DNA of 64,000 bases from Gammaproteobacteria bacterium (lineage in GTDB: Bacteria; Pseudomonadota; Gammaproteobacteria; Pseudomonadales; Pseudohongiellaceae), in assembly GCA_041395725.1 (NCBI GenBank), contig JAWKZW010000001.1, forward strand, positions 3,850,501 to 3,914,500, given 5' to 3'. Below, piece by piece: positions 41,735 to 50,812 of this stretch. Within the stretch, counting starts at the first letter, position 1; the number at the start of each line of letters is the position of its first letter. The notes under the pieces are model-generated. The model saw nothing but the letters and a program-made list of their open reading frames with translations. It was not told the origin of the DNA and made no database searches. Both the position numbers and the translations under genes were made by a program.

Positions 41735-42733
41735 TCAGGAAACCAGGCGGGACCAACGCCACAGGATACCTTCAAGCACCAGTTGCGGATTAGGGTTCGA
41801 TGCACCGATGAGTTGCTGCCTTGCCTCCTCGGCCGCCTGGTTGATGCCCAGTAAACGGGCCAGTATTTCATCCTCCGACCGGGCGGAACCAGCGAGAGCC
41901 TGATAGATCAGGCGGAGTGCCTGACCGGCTGCCTCGGGTGGCTCGTGGAGCAACAGGTGTTTTACCGTCAGCGAGCTGGTCTGCCATAACCAGTCCATAA
42001 TTTTTTCTGCACCGATGGTTTTACCGGTGGCAGAAAAATCAACCGGATCCAGTTTTCCGACCAGCACCGCGGCCAGCCCCGTCAGGACGTTGTCCCGGTC
42101 CTGCAATTCGTCGCTATGCAGCAGCTCGAGAGCCTGAACCGGGCGGTTAGCAGCCAGGAGCAGCAGCCCTTCCAGCCCGGTTTCACCGGGGGCATTGGCT
42201 GCAAGCCATTCCAATGCCTGCTGTTGGTTCGGAACGGCAAACAGAATACGTTGGCAGCGACTACGGATAGTCGGGAGCAGCCTGCCGGGATTATCCGAGA
42301 CCAACAGCAGGACAGTGCTGGCCGGCGGCTCCTCCAGAGTCTTGAGCAGGGCGTTGGCCGCATTGACGTTAAGCACTTCAGCCTGCTGCAGGATGACAAC
42401 CTTGCGGGAATTACTGTGGCTCGTCTTACTGGAGAACTCAGCCAACTGCCTTACCTGGTCGATCTTGATGACCTTGCTGTCTTCCGGCTCTACCAGTAAA
42501 AGATCGGGGTTGCTGCCGGAACCCAAGAGCTGGCAGCTGCGACAATTGCCGCAGGCCTTATTGTCGGCCGGAGACGTGCAAAGCAACCGTGCAGCTGCGG
42601 ACAGAGCGAAATGCCTTTTGCCCAGGCCGCACTCACCCATGAGCAGGTACGCATGCGCGAGGCGGTCGCCCTCCTGCTGTTGCATCAGCCGTTGCCACTG
42701 ATGGCGTTGCCAAGGATAAGGTGCCAGTTCCAT
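41735..42733 (-). CDS. holB: DNA polymerase III delta prime subunit
   Basis: A 332-residue clamp-loader subunit. The N-terminal ATPase-like fold has A-Y-L-L-M-G-E-C-G-L-G-K (modified Walker A), a zinc site C-G-N-C-R-S-C-Q-L-L, and the SRC motif in T-I-R-S-R-C-Q-R. The middle and C-terminal helical domain complete the usual length. It acts with DnaX and HolA to load the beta clamp. It lies between tmk (8 bases upstream) and pilZ. Confidence 0.94.
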   Translation of the reverse strand: MELAPYPWQRHQWQRLMQQQEGDRLAHAYLLMGECGLGKRHFALSAAARLLCTSPADNKACGNCRSCQLLGSGSNPDLLLVEPEDSKVIKIDQVRQLAEFSSKTSHSNSRKVVILQQAEVLNVNAANALLKTLEEPPASTVLLLVSDNPGRLLPTIRSRCQRILFAVPNQQQALEWLAANAPGETGLEGLLLLAANRPVQALELLHSDELQDRDNVLTGLAAVLVGKLDPVDFSATGKTIGAEKIMDWLWQTSSLTVKHLLLHEPPEAAGQALRLIYQALAGSARSEDEILARLLGINQAAEEARQQLIGASNPNPQLVLEGILWRWSRLVS

Positions 42734-42740
42734 ACTTGAG

Positions 42741-43400
42741 CTAATTCCCCGTCGGTGATTCGAAAAGCATTTCGACTACTGACAGTGTAGCAGACTTGAC
42801 GCTCTCCAACGGCTGACCGGCATCTATAACAATGCAACGCTCTGGTTCAGCCGCCGCCCGTTGCAGATAGGTGCGACGTACCCGCTGGAAAAACTCCAGT
42901 TTTTCCTTTTCAAAGCGGTCCAGTTCGCCCCGCTCTGATGCACGGGACAGACCGGTCTCCGGATCGAGGTCAAGGATAATGGTCAGGTCCGGACGCAAAT
43001 CGCCTTGAACTAATTGTTCCAGTAGTGAAATCCTGTTGACGTCCAGCTGCCGGCCACCTCCCTGATAGGCATAGGTCGCATCGGTGAATCGGTCACATAA
43101 CACCCAGCATCCGCGCGCCAGCGCAGGCAGTATCTTATTCTGTAAGTGCTGAGCCCTGGCAGCGAACATCAGCAGCAGTTCGGCAGTCGGGTTCATGGCT
43201 TCGGCATGTTCCTGCAGGAGAAGATCCCGGATCTGTTCTGCCAACTCGGTTCCACCCGGCTCCCTGGTCACCAACAGGTTAATCTTGCGCTGCTCCAGAA
43301 ACTCCTTGATGAATGCGATATTGGTGGATTTACCGACCCCCTCTACCCCTTCGATAGTGATAAATTTGGCACCGTCTTGTAACTGTCTGCTGTTTGTCAT
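42741..43400 (-). CDS. tmk: Thymidylate kinase
   Basis: A 219-residue dTMP kinase making dTDP. The P-loop G-V-E-G-V-G-K-S-T is near the N-terminus, the D-R-x motif is in C-D-R-F-T-D-A-T-Y-A-Y-Q-G-G-G-R, and the LID region contains R-A-S-E-R-G-E-L-D-R-F-E. Full length for a proteobacterial Tmk. It lies between mltG (20-base gap) and holB. Confidence 0.95.
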   Translation of the reverse strand: MTNSRQLQDGAKFITIEGVEGVGKSTNIAFIKEFLEQRKINLLVTREPGGTELAEQIRDLLLQEHAEAMNPTAELLLMFAARAQHLQNKILPALARGCWVLCDRFTDATYAYQGGGRQLDVNRISLLEQLVQGDLRPDLTIILDLDPETGLSRASERGELDRFEKEKLEFFQRVRRTYLQRAAAEPERCIVIDAGQPLESVKSATLSVVEMLFESPTGN

Positions 43401-43420
43401 GGAAGCTTGATGTCCGTACG

Positions 43421-44452
43421 TTATAGCGGTTGTTCACCGAGTTGATAGCGGCGCACGGCCGCATTGTGCTCTTCGAGGGTAGCGGAAAACTGATGGCTGC
43501 CATCGCCACGGGAGACAAAATACAAGGCATCTGCAGTATCCGGGTTGACGCTGGCTAGTATTGCTTCTCGACCTGCCAGGGCGATCGGTGACGGAGGAAG
43601 CCCGTTTACGCGGTAGGTGTTGTAGGGGGTCACCTCGTTCAGAGCTTCGCGATCAATGTTGCCGTCGAAGCGGGAGCCCATCCCGTAAATCACCGTGGGG
43701 TCGGATTGCAGGCGCATGTTCTGTTCAAGACGCCGGATAAATACACCGGCAATCTGGCGCCGCTCGTCGGGAACGGCGGTCTCTTTTTCTACAATCGAGG
43801 CCAGAATCAGTGCTTCGTAAGGTGAATTGAACGGCAACGCTCCAGCCCGCCGCTCCCAGGTTTCGTCCAGGATTTCCAACAGGCGTCGATGGGCTCTTTG
43901 CAGGACCTCACGATCTGTCGTACCTCGCGTGTAGAAATAGGTGTCCGGGAACAGCTGTCCTTCCGGGTGAGTAAAACGAAATGCCAGGCTCTCTGCGATC
44001 GCCGCGCCGCCCTGCCCAGCCAAAGTCGCTGTGATTCCTGGACTGGACCAGATAGCATTCAGTGCCTGGGTGAACGTCCAGCCTTCAACCAGGGTGAGCT
44101 GATACTGTTTAACCTCGCCGCTGGTCAATTTGCTCAACAATTGAATAGCGCTGATCGGTGGATCGAGTTGGTATTCCCCTGCCTGCAACAACCCGTCACT
44201 GTCCGTTATTCTGGACCAGAGGGTAAATATCAACGGATAGTCAAGCCAGCCATTGCCAGCCAGTTCATCGGCCACTCTTGACAGCGACGCGCCGGCAGAC
44301 ACCTCGAAAACCACACTGGAGCTCAGGTTCAGGGGCGCATTAAGCTGCTCCCAGGCGCGAACCAGGAAACTTGCAATCAACAACGCAGAAATAACCGCGC
44401 CACTGAGCAACCAAAGCCAGAGAGATCTAGTTTTCCAAAACAAAGGCATCAT
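43421..44452 (-). CDS. mltG: Endolytic murein transglycosylase MltG
   Basis: A 343-residue YceG/MltG protein. A single N-terminal membrane helix (about 12-32) is followed by a LysM-like region and the catalytic domain with I-L-A-S-I-V-E-K-E-T (catalytic Glu), R-L-E-Q-N-M-R-L-Q-S-D-P-T-V-I-Y and Y-N-T-Y-R-V-N-G-L-P-P-S-P-I. The enzyme cleaves nascent glycan strands and limits their length. The ATG lies inside the 3' end of pabC (26-base overlap), so the genes are coupled. Confidence 0.95.
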   Translation of the reverse strand: MMPLFWKTRSLWLWLLSGAVISALLIASFLVRAWEQLNAPLNLSSSVVFEVSAGASLSRVADELAGNGWLDYPLIFTLWSRITDSDGLLQAGEYQLDPPISAIQLLSKLTSGEVKQYQLTLVEGWTFTQALNAIWSSPGITATLAGQGGAAIAESLAFRFTHPEGQLFPDTYFYTRGTTDREVLQRAHRRLLEILDETWERRAGALPFNSPYEALILASIVEKETAVPDERRQIAGVFIRRLEQNMRLQSDPTVIYGMGSRFDGNIDREALNEVTPYNTYRVNGLPPSPIALAGREAILASVNPDTADALYFVSRGDGSHQFSATLEEHNAAVRRYQLGEQPL

Positions 44453-45272
44453 CTACAAATTCGCCTGCTCTTTGTGCAAAGGGCCCGATTGCATAAGGAA
44501 TAGGTCCGTCCACAAGCTGTAGTTCGGTAACCGGCCAGATACCAAATACACTGTTACAGAAGAACAGCTCCGACGCACTGCGAAGGGTCTCAAGGCTGAC
44601 TATCTCCTGTTTGACTTCATTGACAGAGACATCCCCCCCGGCGAACCGGTTAATCAGGTATTCCCGCATCACACCGTGAATGCCGGCCTCCTGTAAAGAA
44701 GGAGTAACAAGCTCACCGCCTGAGACCAGAAATAAGTTGCTGCGGGTGCCTTCGATTACCTGTTCATCCTCGGTGAGCATTATACCTTCAGGAAATGCCT
44801 CGGAAAGTTCTCCACTGGCAATCACCTGGTCCAGCCTGCACAGGTGCTTGAAGCGGGTCAGCGAGCCGTTGCGGGAAATGGGATGGGAGCACAGTCGCGT
44901 TCGGATACCGCTGTCTCTGCGCAAATCCAACTCTGCCGGGAGAGGATAAAATTGTGCAATCCGGAGCGGTTCTGTCACCGCGGGTGGCTGGTAGCCTCGC
45001 CCTCCGCTACCTCGGGATATCAACAGTTTCGCGATGCCGTCGGAGGGATTGGTTGCTAACAATTGGAAGAGTTCTGCCTCAATCAATCGTGCATCGACCG
45101 GAATACCCAGATACTGGCAACCGGCGAGCAATCTCTTCAGATGCAATGACCACAGGGTCGGGGTTCGCCGGCTAATTCGAATCGTTTCGAATACCCCATC
45201 GCCATACTGGAAGGCCCGGTCAGAAACCGGTATACAGGTAGTGGTTTCGCCGTTGATCAGAGTAGCTGACAC
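44427..45272 (-). CDS. pabC: Aminodeoxychorismate lyase
   Basis: A 281-residue PLP enzyme of fold type IV that converts 4-amino-4-deoxychorismate to p-aminobenzoate and pyruvate for folate synthesis. The PLP lysine is in R-F-K-H-L-C-R-L-D-Q-V. D-R-A-F-Q-Y-G-D-G-V-F-E-T-I near the N-terminus and E-G-T-R-S-N-L-F are also diagnostic. The gene lies in the common fabF-pabC-mltG-tmk-holB order. Confidence 0.94.
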   Translation of the reverse strand: MSATLINGETTTCIPVSDRAFQYGDGVFETIRISRRTPTLWSLHLKRLLAGCQYLGIPVDARLIEAELFQLLATNPSDGIAKLLISRGSGGRGYQPPAVTEPLRIAQFYPLPAELDLRRDSGIRTRLCSHPISRNGSLTRFKHLCRLDQVIASGELSEAFPEGIMLTEDEQVIEGTRSNLFLVSGGELVTPSLQEAGIHGVMREYLINRFAGGDVSVNEVKQEIVSLETLRSASELFFCNSVFGIWPVTELQLVDGPIPYAIGPFAQRAGEFVDDAFVLEN

Positions 45273-45317
45273 GTCGATGGTCTCTGTCGCTCAGGCTGGA
45301 CTTCGCCAGCTTCAGGG

Positions 45318-46559
45318 TCAGTTCAGCCTGGCGAAAATAAGGCTTCCATTGGTGCCACCGAAGCCGAAGGAGTTGCTGATGGCCACATCGACCTGCCGTT
45401 CCTTGGCCTGATGAGGCACATAGTCAAGATCGCAGCCGTCGTCAGGGTCGTCCAGATTAATAGTTGGCGATACGACATTATCCCGAATGGTCAGGATGGA
45501 AACGATAGCTTCCACCGCACCTGCCGCACCGAGCAGGTGACCAATCATGGACTTGGTCGAACTGACGCACAGTCTGTAAGCATGCTCACCGAATACGGTC
45601 TTGATAGCTGCAGTCTCAGCGCTATCGCCAGCCAGTGTCGATGTGCCATGGGCATTGATGTAATCGACCTGCTCAGGAGCCAGGGCCGCACTGGCCAGGG
45701 CGTTTTTCATGCACTGTGCTGCACCGGCTCCGCCCTCTGGCGGCGAAGTCATGTGGTAAGCGTCACCGCTCATACCAAAACCGACCAGTTCGGCATAAAC
45801 ACGGGCACCGCGCGCCCTGGCGTGCTCATATTCCTCCAGGACCAGCACGCCCGCGCCATCACTCAGCACAAAACCATCACGGTTGCGGTCCCAGGGCCGA
45901 CTGGCCCGGGTCGGATCATCGTTGCGGGTGGACAAAGCGCGTGCTGCGCAGAACCCACCCAGCCCGACCCGGGAGCAGGACATTTCAGCACCGCCAGCCA
46001 GCATGACATCAGCCTGACTGCTGGCGATCATACTGGCAGCAATGCCGATGTTGTGAGTTCCTGTCGTGCAGGCAGTTGTGATAGCAATATTGGGGCCCTG
46101 ATAACCGAAGCGGATAGACAGCATGCCGCTGATCATGTTGATTATGGAACCAGGTACAAAAAACGGTGAAATTTTCCTGGGCCCTTCGGTTCTGACCAGG
46201 TAAGAAGTTTCTTCGATGGAACTGATGCCACCGATTCCGGAACCCACAGCCACACCAACCCGCTGAGGATCGATATTGCAATCTTCCAGGCCAGCATCCT
46301 TGACTGCCTGGGCTCCAGCGGCCATACCATACTGAATGAAAACATCCATGCGCCGTGCTTCTCGTGCCGGCATGTACTGGCTACTGTCGAAATTCTTGAT
46401 AGATCCGCCGAAGCGCGTGGTGAACTCTGACGTATCGAAATGCTCGATGGGATTAATGCCGCTCTGCCCACTCTTGATGGCTTGCCAGGACGATTCCACG
46501 TCATTACCAACCGGGGTAAGCAGGCCCATGCCAGTTACCACCACTCTTCTACCGTTCAC
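45318..46559 (-). CDS. fabF: 3-oxoacyl-ACP synthase II
   Basis: A 413-residue beta-ketoacyl-ACP synthase elongating acyl chains in fatty-acid synthesis. The active-site Cys is in T-T-A-C-T-T-G-T-H-N-I-G, with His in N-A-H-G-T-S-T and the K/H pair in K-S-M-I-G-H-L-L-G-A-A-G-A. Full length. It lies 95 bases after acpP, with a strong hairpin between. Confidence 0.97.
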   Translation of the reverse strand: MNGRRVVVTGMGLLTPVGNDVESSWQAIKSGQSGINPIEHFDTSEFTTRFGGSIKNFDSSQYMPAREARRMDVFIQYGMAAGAQAVKDAGLEDCNIDPQRVGVAVGSGIGGISSIEETSYLVRTEGPRKISPFFVPGSIINMISGMLSIRFGYQGPNIAITTACTTGTHNIGIAASMIASSQADVMLAGGAEMSCSRVGLGGFCAARALSTRNDDPTRASRPWDRNRDGFVLSDGAGVLVLEEYEHARARGARVYAELVGFGMSGDAYHMTSPPEGGAGAAQCMKNALASAALAPEQVDYINAHGTSTLAGDSAETAAIKTVFGEHAYRLCVSSTKSMIGHLLGAAGAVEAIVSILTIRDNVVSPTINLDDPDDGCDLDYVPHQAKERQVDVAISNSFGFGGTNGSLIFARLN

Positions 46560-46602
46560 TGCAGTATCTCCGTAAACTCGCGTATTACGATGGGCGTATA
46601 AA

Positions 46603-46638
46603 ACAAAAGCTACTCTGGCAGGCCAGAGTAGCTTTTGT
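46603..46638 (-). terminator. Hairpin terminator or attenuator between acpP and fabF
   Basis: A perfect 17-bp inverted repeat (46,603-46,619 with 46,622-46,638). On the minus strand it is followed by TTTTAT. It lies after the acpP stop and before fabF, and probably lets much of the transcript end after the highly expressed acpP while some reads on into fabF. Confidence 0.8.
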
Positions 46639-46654
46639 TGGATTTCCCGAAACC

Positions 46655-46888
46655 TTACAGGTGTTCGTTAATGTAGTCGATTGCCAATTGGACTGTGGTG
46701 ATTTTTTCCGCCTCTTCGTCTGGAATTTCTGTTTCAAACTCCTCTTCAAGGGCCATTACCAGCTCTACGGTATCCAGTGAATCAGCGCCAAGGTCTTCCA
46801 CGAAGGATGCAGAAAGTTTGACCTCTTCCTCTTTTACGCCAAGTTGCTCGCAAACAATTTTCTTAACGCGCTCTTCAATGCTACTCAT
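46655..46888 (-). CDS. acpP: Acyl carrier protein
   Basis: A 77-residue acidic ACP from ATG 46,888 (M-S-S-I-E-E-R-V). The phosphopantetheine serine is in D-L-G-A-D-S-L-D-T-V-E-L-V-M. An upstream ATG at 46,897 would add three residues; AGGAG is too close to it (three bases) and 12 bases from 46,888, so the spacing does not settle the start and homology favours 46,888. Full length. Confidence 0.97.
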   Translation of the reverse strand: MSSIEERVKKIVCEQLGVKEEEVKLSASFVEDLGADSLDTVELVMALEEEFETEIPDEEAEKITTVQLAIDYINEHL

Positions 46889-47081
46889 ATCAATCATTAG
46901 CTCCTGAGTTTTAACAATTTTATGCGGCCAACTGCAATACCGCGGAATGGCGCAAGACCAGCCTCGAAATATGGACGCAAGTTTACCTCTATTTTGATTT
47001 AGTTGTAATCTCTAACGCGGATTAATTTGATTTGGAACCAAATTTTTCCACCGTTTCATGCAGAAAGAAAAGCCTAAGAGA

Positions 47082-47825
47082 TTAGCCCATGTACATACCA
47101 CCATTGACGTGCACTGTCTCGCCAGTGATGTATCCGGCTTTCTCTGATGCAAGAAAACCGACCACTGCCGCGATTTCTTCAGGGTTACCCAATCTGGCCA
47201 GAGGGATCTGTGCCAACAGCGTCTCTCGCTGTTTCGCGGGTAATTCGCTGGTCATATCTGTATCGATGAATCCGGGTGCAACCACGTTGACGGTTATGCC
47301 ACGGGAACCGACCTCTTTGGCCAGTGCCCTGGAAAAGCCCTCGACACCAGACTTGGAAGCAGCGTAATTGGTCTGGCCCGCGTTACCACTGGAGCCAACC
47401 ACTGAACTGATATTGATGATCCTGCCCCAGCGCGCCCTGGTCATACCTTTCAGACTGCCTTTACACACACGATACATGGCCGTCAGGTTGGTATTGATGA
47501 CAGCTTCCCATTCCGATGCCTTCATGCGCATTAACAGGTTGTCACGCGTAATTCCCGCATTGTTAACCACAATCTGCGGTGCATCGAAATTCTCCGTAAC
47601 AGTCTCCAGGCAGAGAGCCACGCCCTCGTCAGATGCGACATCAAGAACCAGTCCCTGGCCGCGAACAGCATTTTCTGCCAGGTAGGCGGAGATGGCGGTA
47701 GCCCCGGCGTCGGAAGTTGCGGTACCCACCACGGTGAGTCCCTGGCGGCCCAATTCGATGGCTATTGCCTTGCCGATTCCGCGGCTGGCGCCCGTAACAA
47801 GGGCTACTCGTGCACCTTCGCTCAT
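47082..47825 (-). CDS. fabG: 3-oxoacyl-ACP reductase
   Basis: A 247-residue short-chain dehydrogenase reducing 3-oxoacyl-ACP with NADPH. The cofactor motif is T-G-A-S-R-G-I-G, the N-N-A-G motif is present, and the catalytic S, Y and K are in N-I-S-S-V-V-G and Y-A-A-S-K-S-G. It lies in fabD-fabG-acpP order with a spacer of about 190 bases before acpP that may contain the acpP promoter. Confidence 0.97.
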   Translation of the reverse strand: MSEGARVALVTGASRGIGKAIAIELGRQGLTVVGTATSDAGATAISAYLAENAVRGQGLVLDVASDEGVALCLETVTENFDAPQIVVNNAGITRDNLLMRMKASEWEAVINTNLTAMYRVCKGSLKGMTRARWGRIINISSVVGSSGNAGQTNYAASKSGVEGFSRALAKEVGSRGITVNVVAPGFIDTDMTSELPAKQRETLLAQIPLARLGNPEEIAAVVGFLASEKAGYITGETVHVNGGMYMG

Positions 47826-47890
47826 GACTGTGATCTCCTCTAAATGATCGTTTTCGACCAGACCGCGTATTTTTAAGCCTGGTCTGAGGC

Positions 47891-48829
47891 TTAGCCTGAA
47901 ACCTCTTCACGGGCCTGTTGAAAGCTCTGGCAGTCATCGCTGCCAAAGCAGGAAATGCCGGGCTCGATTCGTTTTATCAGACCACAGAGAACTTTGCCCG
48001 GGCCGCATTCAACCAGCAGCTTGATGCCGCCCTGATGGATTAACCGGATACTGTCAACCCACAATACCGGTTGATGTAACTGGTTCAGCAGATTCTGCTT
48101 GATACTTTCGGCCTCTGTGGCCAGCTCCGCATTGACGTTCTGTACCACCGGAATGATGGCGGGCCTGAATGCCAGTGCTTCGAGGTCGCTGGCCAGTCTA
48201 TCCGCCGCGGGTTGCATCAGCGCGCAGTGCGAGGGAACACTTACCTTTAGGGGTAGTGCCCGCTTGGCGCCGGCCTCTTTGCAGGCGGCCATCGCTCGTT
48301 CGACGGCATCGGATTCACCCGCAATAACGGTCTGGCCCAGGGAATTAAAATTTGCCGGGGAGACGATCTGCCCGTCAGCTACCTGCTGGCAGATCTCACG
48401 AATCTGATAGTCTTCCAGCCCTACGATTGCAGCCATGGCGCCACTGCCTGCCGGCACGGCCTGCTGCATGTACTGGCCGCGTTTATGGACCAGGCGCACC
48501 GCATCGGTAAAGTCGATAACACCGGCGCACACCAGGGCCGAGTATTCCCCAAGGCTGTGCCCGGCCATGATGGCGGGGTCCGGCGCACCATTCTCTTTCC
48601 AGAGCCGCCAGACAGCTACGGAAGCTGCCAGAAGGGCTGGCTGGGTTATGTGCGTCTGATCGAGATTGTTACTGGCATCGCGCTGGCAGATTTCCCACAG
48701 GTCCAGCCCAACAGCATCGGATGCCTCCGCAAAAGTGGCCTCCACTGACTGGTACTGGCTGGCCAAATCCGCCAGCATGCCCAGTTTCTGAGAGCCCTGC
48801 CCAGGAAAAACGAATCCGAATTTATGCAT
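47891..48829 (-). CDS. fabD: Malonyl-CoA-ACP transacylase
   Basis: A 312-residue acyltransferase moving malonyl groups from CoA to ACP. The GQGSQ motif (V-F-P-G-Q-G-S-Q), the nucleophile Ser in G-H-S-L-G-E-Y-S-A-L, the Arg in V-H-K-R-G-Q-Y-M-Q and the His in V-P-S-H-C-A-L-M are present. Full length. Confidence 0.97.
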   Translation of the reverse strand: MHKFGFVFPGQGSQKLGMLADLASQYQSVEATFAEASDAVGLDLWEICQRDASNNLDQTHITQPALLAASVAVWRLWKENGAPDPAIMAGHSLGEYSALVCAGVIDFTDAVRLVHKRGQYMQQAVPAGSGAMAAIVGLEDYQIREICQQVADGQIVSPANFNSLGQTVIAGESDAVERAMAACKEAGAKRALPLKVSVPSHCALMQPAADRLASDLEALAFRPAIIPVVQNVNAELATEAESIKQNLLNQLHQPVLWVDSIRLIHQGGIKLLVECGPGKVLCGLIKRIEPGISCFGSDDCQSFQQAREEVSG

Positions 48830-48916
48830 GAGAGTTATCGCTTGATCTTATTATGATTTCTAACAAACTGTGCGGCAGCACCGGCTCGTGACACCTCTGC
48901 GCTTTTGCCAGTCCAG

Positions 48917-49951
48917 TTAAGTCACCATGCCGACAATATTGCCGACTTTTTCCGCTATCAAACCAGGCACGTCGCTTTCAGCTTCTTTGATCGCTCGCTC
49001 AATCGCATAGGTAAATCCCTCTGCGGTGGCGTTGCCATGACTCTTTATAATGCCGCCCTGTAATCCCAGTAGACTTGCACCATTGAACTGACTGGGATCT
49101 ACCCGCCGCTGCAACTCGCCGATCATTCTTGCCTGCGCCAGTGCTCCCTGCTGATTATCACCACTGGCGCTGGCGATTTCCGACAGCTTCTGGTTGATGA
49201 CCCGCACCACTCCCGCGCTGGACTTAATCGTGACATTACCGACAAAGCCGTCGCATACCACCACATCGGCAATTCCCTCAAACAGGGCACTGCCTTCCAC
49301 AAAGCCAATATAGTTGAGCGAATCGCTGGCTTCCAGCAACGCAGCAGCAGCCTTAACCTGTTCGCTGCCCTTGTACTCTTCTACACCGATGTTCAACAGG
49401 GCCACTCTGGCCTGCTTTAATCCACCCAGGGATTCCGCCAGTACCGAACCCATCACAGCGAACTGGAACAGCTGCCCGGCCTTGCAGTCTACGTTGGCCC
49501 CGACGTCAAGCAGGTAACAATTTCTGCTGGCCCCTGGTATGGTGGCCAGGATTGCCGGTTTCTCAATGCCAGGTATGGTCTTGAGCAGGTGTCGACCGGA
49601 CAACAACAGCGCACCGGTGTTCCCGGCGCTGACGCAGGCCTGGGCCTCGCCGCGCTGCACAAGCTGCACAGCCAGGTACATGGAAGACTCAGTCTTATCC
49701 CGCAATACCCGGGTGGGCTTGTCCTCGTCGTGCACAACAGTCTCTGTGTGCAGCACAGTCAGCCGGTCTGACTCGAAGTCACCCCCAGCAGACGACAAAA
49801 GCCCTCCAATCCGGGTACTGTCGCCAACCAGGATCAGGTGCAGGTCCGGGTAAGATGCCAGTGCCCGAAGGGCTGCCGGAACGGTGACTCGGGGACCGAG
49901 GTCACCGCCCATCGCATCAATAGCTATGCGTTTGCGGTAACTCAAGTTCAC
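48917..49951 (-). CDS. plsX: Phosphate acyltransferase PlsX
   Basis: A 344-residue enzyme making acyl-phosphate from acyl-ACP for phospholipid synthesis. The N-terminus I-A-I-D-A-M-G-G-D-L-G-P is diagnostic, as are V-S-A-G-N-T-G-A-L and D-V-G-A-N-V-D-C-K. It starts with GTG whose last bases overlap the rpmF stop (GTGA), so the two genes are translationally coupled. Confidence 0.96.
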   Translation of the reverse strand: MNLSYRKRIAIDAMGGDLGPRVTVPAALRALASYPDLHLILVGDSTRIGGLLSSAGGDFESDRLTVLHTETVVHDEDKPTRVLRDKTESSMYLAVQLVQRGEAQACVSAGNTGALLLSGRHLLKTIPGIEKPAILATIPGASRNCYLLDVGANVDCKAGQLFQFAVMGSVLAESLGGLKQARVALLNIGVEEYKGSEQVKAAAALLEASDSLNYIGFVEGSALFEGIADVVVCDGFVGNVTIKSSAGVVRVINQKLSEIASASGDNQQGALAQARMIGELQRRVDPSQFNGASLLGLQGGIIKSHGNATAEGFTYAIERAIKEAESDVPGLIAEKVGNIVGMVT

Positions 49952-50127
49952 TCGTCGCCGAGATCAAGCACCTTTTTACCCTTGTAAAAACCATCGGCAG
50001 TGATGTGATGCCGACGATGTACCTCACCGGAGGTTTTGTCAGTGGATAAAGTGGGTCCGGACAGGCTGTCGTGGCTACGTCGCATGTTGCGCCTCGACCG
50101 GGTAACCTTGCTCTTTTGAACTGCCAT
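49948..50127 (-). CDS. rpmF: 50S ribosomal protein L32
   Basis: A 59-residue basic protein: M-A-V-Q-K-S-K-V-T-R-S-R-R-N-M-R-R-S-H-D, then G-E-V-H-R-R-H-H-I, the usual gammaproteobacterial L32. It sits between yceD and plsX as in many gammaproteobacteria. Its stop overlaps the plsX GTG start. Confidence 0.97.
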   Translation of the reverse strand: MAVQKSKVTRSRRNMRRSHDSLSGPTLSTDKTSGEVHRRHHITADGFYKGKKVLDLGDE

Positions 50128-50207
50128 TGTAAGCTCCTAAACGTCAGTATTCTTTCAAAAATCTTTCAGTAATCCATGTACCTGGAAGCGCTGCATAATG
50201 CCCAGCC

Positions 50208-50753
50208 TCAATCCAGTTTCAACTTCGCCAGCACCGCGAACGGATTGCTGGAATCGGCCTCAGCGGCCTCCTCTTTTCCGAGGTTTTCAGTCCCTGGTTC
50301 CGCTTTTACTTCGACCCGGGTGTTTTCGCTGCAGGGTCCGTCCTTGTGATAGCTGACTATCGGCATTCCCAGCAACAATTGCTCATCCAGCAGGTCAGCA
50401 AGGAAAATTCGATGATCCTCGGTAATCCACGGGTCGAACTCCGTGCTGAGCGCTTCTGCTGCCGCCTCATCAGGTACCAGTACCAGATCGACTGTTTCCC
50501 TGATTTCCTCGGCTACCGGTTCCAGACAGCGCTGGCAGACCAATGTTAACCGTGCTGAAACCTCACCCCTGATTCGACGGCGTCCGGCGCTGTCAGTACT
50601 GAAACTCAGCTCAGCGTTGACCTTACCGTCAGCCTCCGCCGTACAAGCCGCCACCCTTTCGAGCTTCCTCAGCTCGATTTGACCCGCAATCGACAGTTTC
50701 TGGGCGAAAGCCTTTCGCGCATCGACATAGGCTGGAAGGGGGGCTTCTGACAT
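50208..50753 (-). CDS. yceD: YceD (DUF177) protein, 23S rRNA accumulation
   Basis: A 181-residue DUF177 protein. The C-x-x-C element L-V-C-Q-R-C-L-E-P and the later F-D-P-W-I-T-E-D ... L-A-D-L-L-D-E-Q-L-L-L-G-M-P-I pattern identify it. In E. coli the homologue helps 23S rRNA accumulation and is co-transcribed with rpmF. The C-terminal E/A-rich linker before N-P-F-A-V-L-A-K-L is typical. Confidence 0.92.
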   Translation of the reverse strand: MSEAPLPAYVDARKAFAQKLSIAGQIELRKLERVAACTAEADGKVNAELSFSTDSAGRRRIRGEVSARLTLVCQRCLEPVAEEIRETVDLVLVPDEAAAEALSTEFDPWITEDHRIFLADLLDEQLLLGMPIVSYHKDGPCSENTRVEVKAEPGTENLGKEEAAEADSSNPFAVLAKLKLD

Positions 50754-50812
50754 AGGCGCGCAATAATAGTTGCACTGCCTCGATGTGTCAAAAAAATCTA
50801 CTCTTCCGGGGC

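Noticed and set aside
45411..46169. 252-codon plus-strand frame
   Set aside because: Antisense shadow of fabF.
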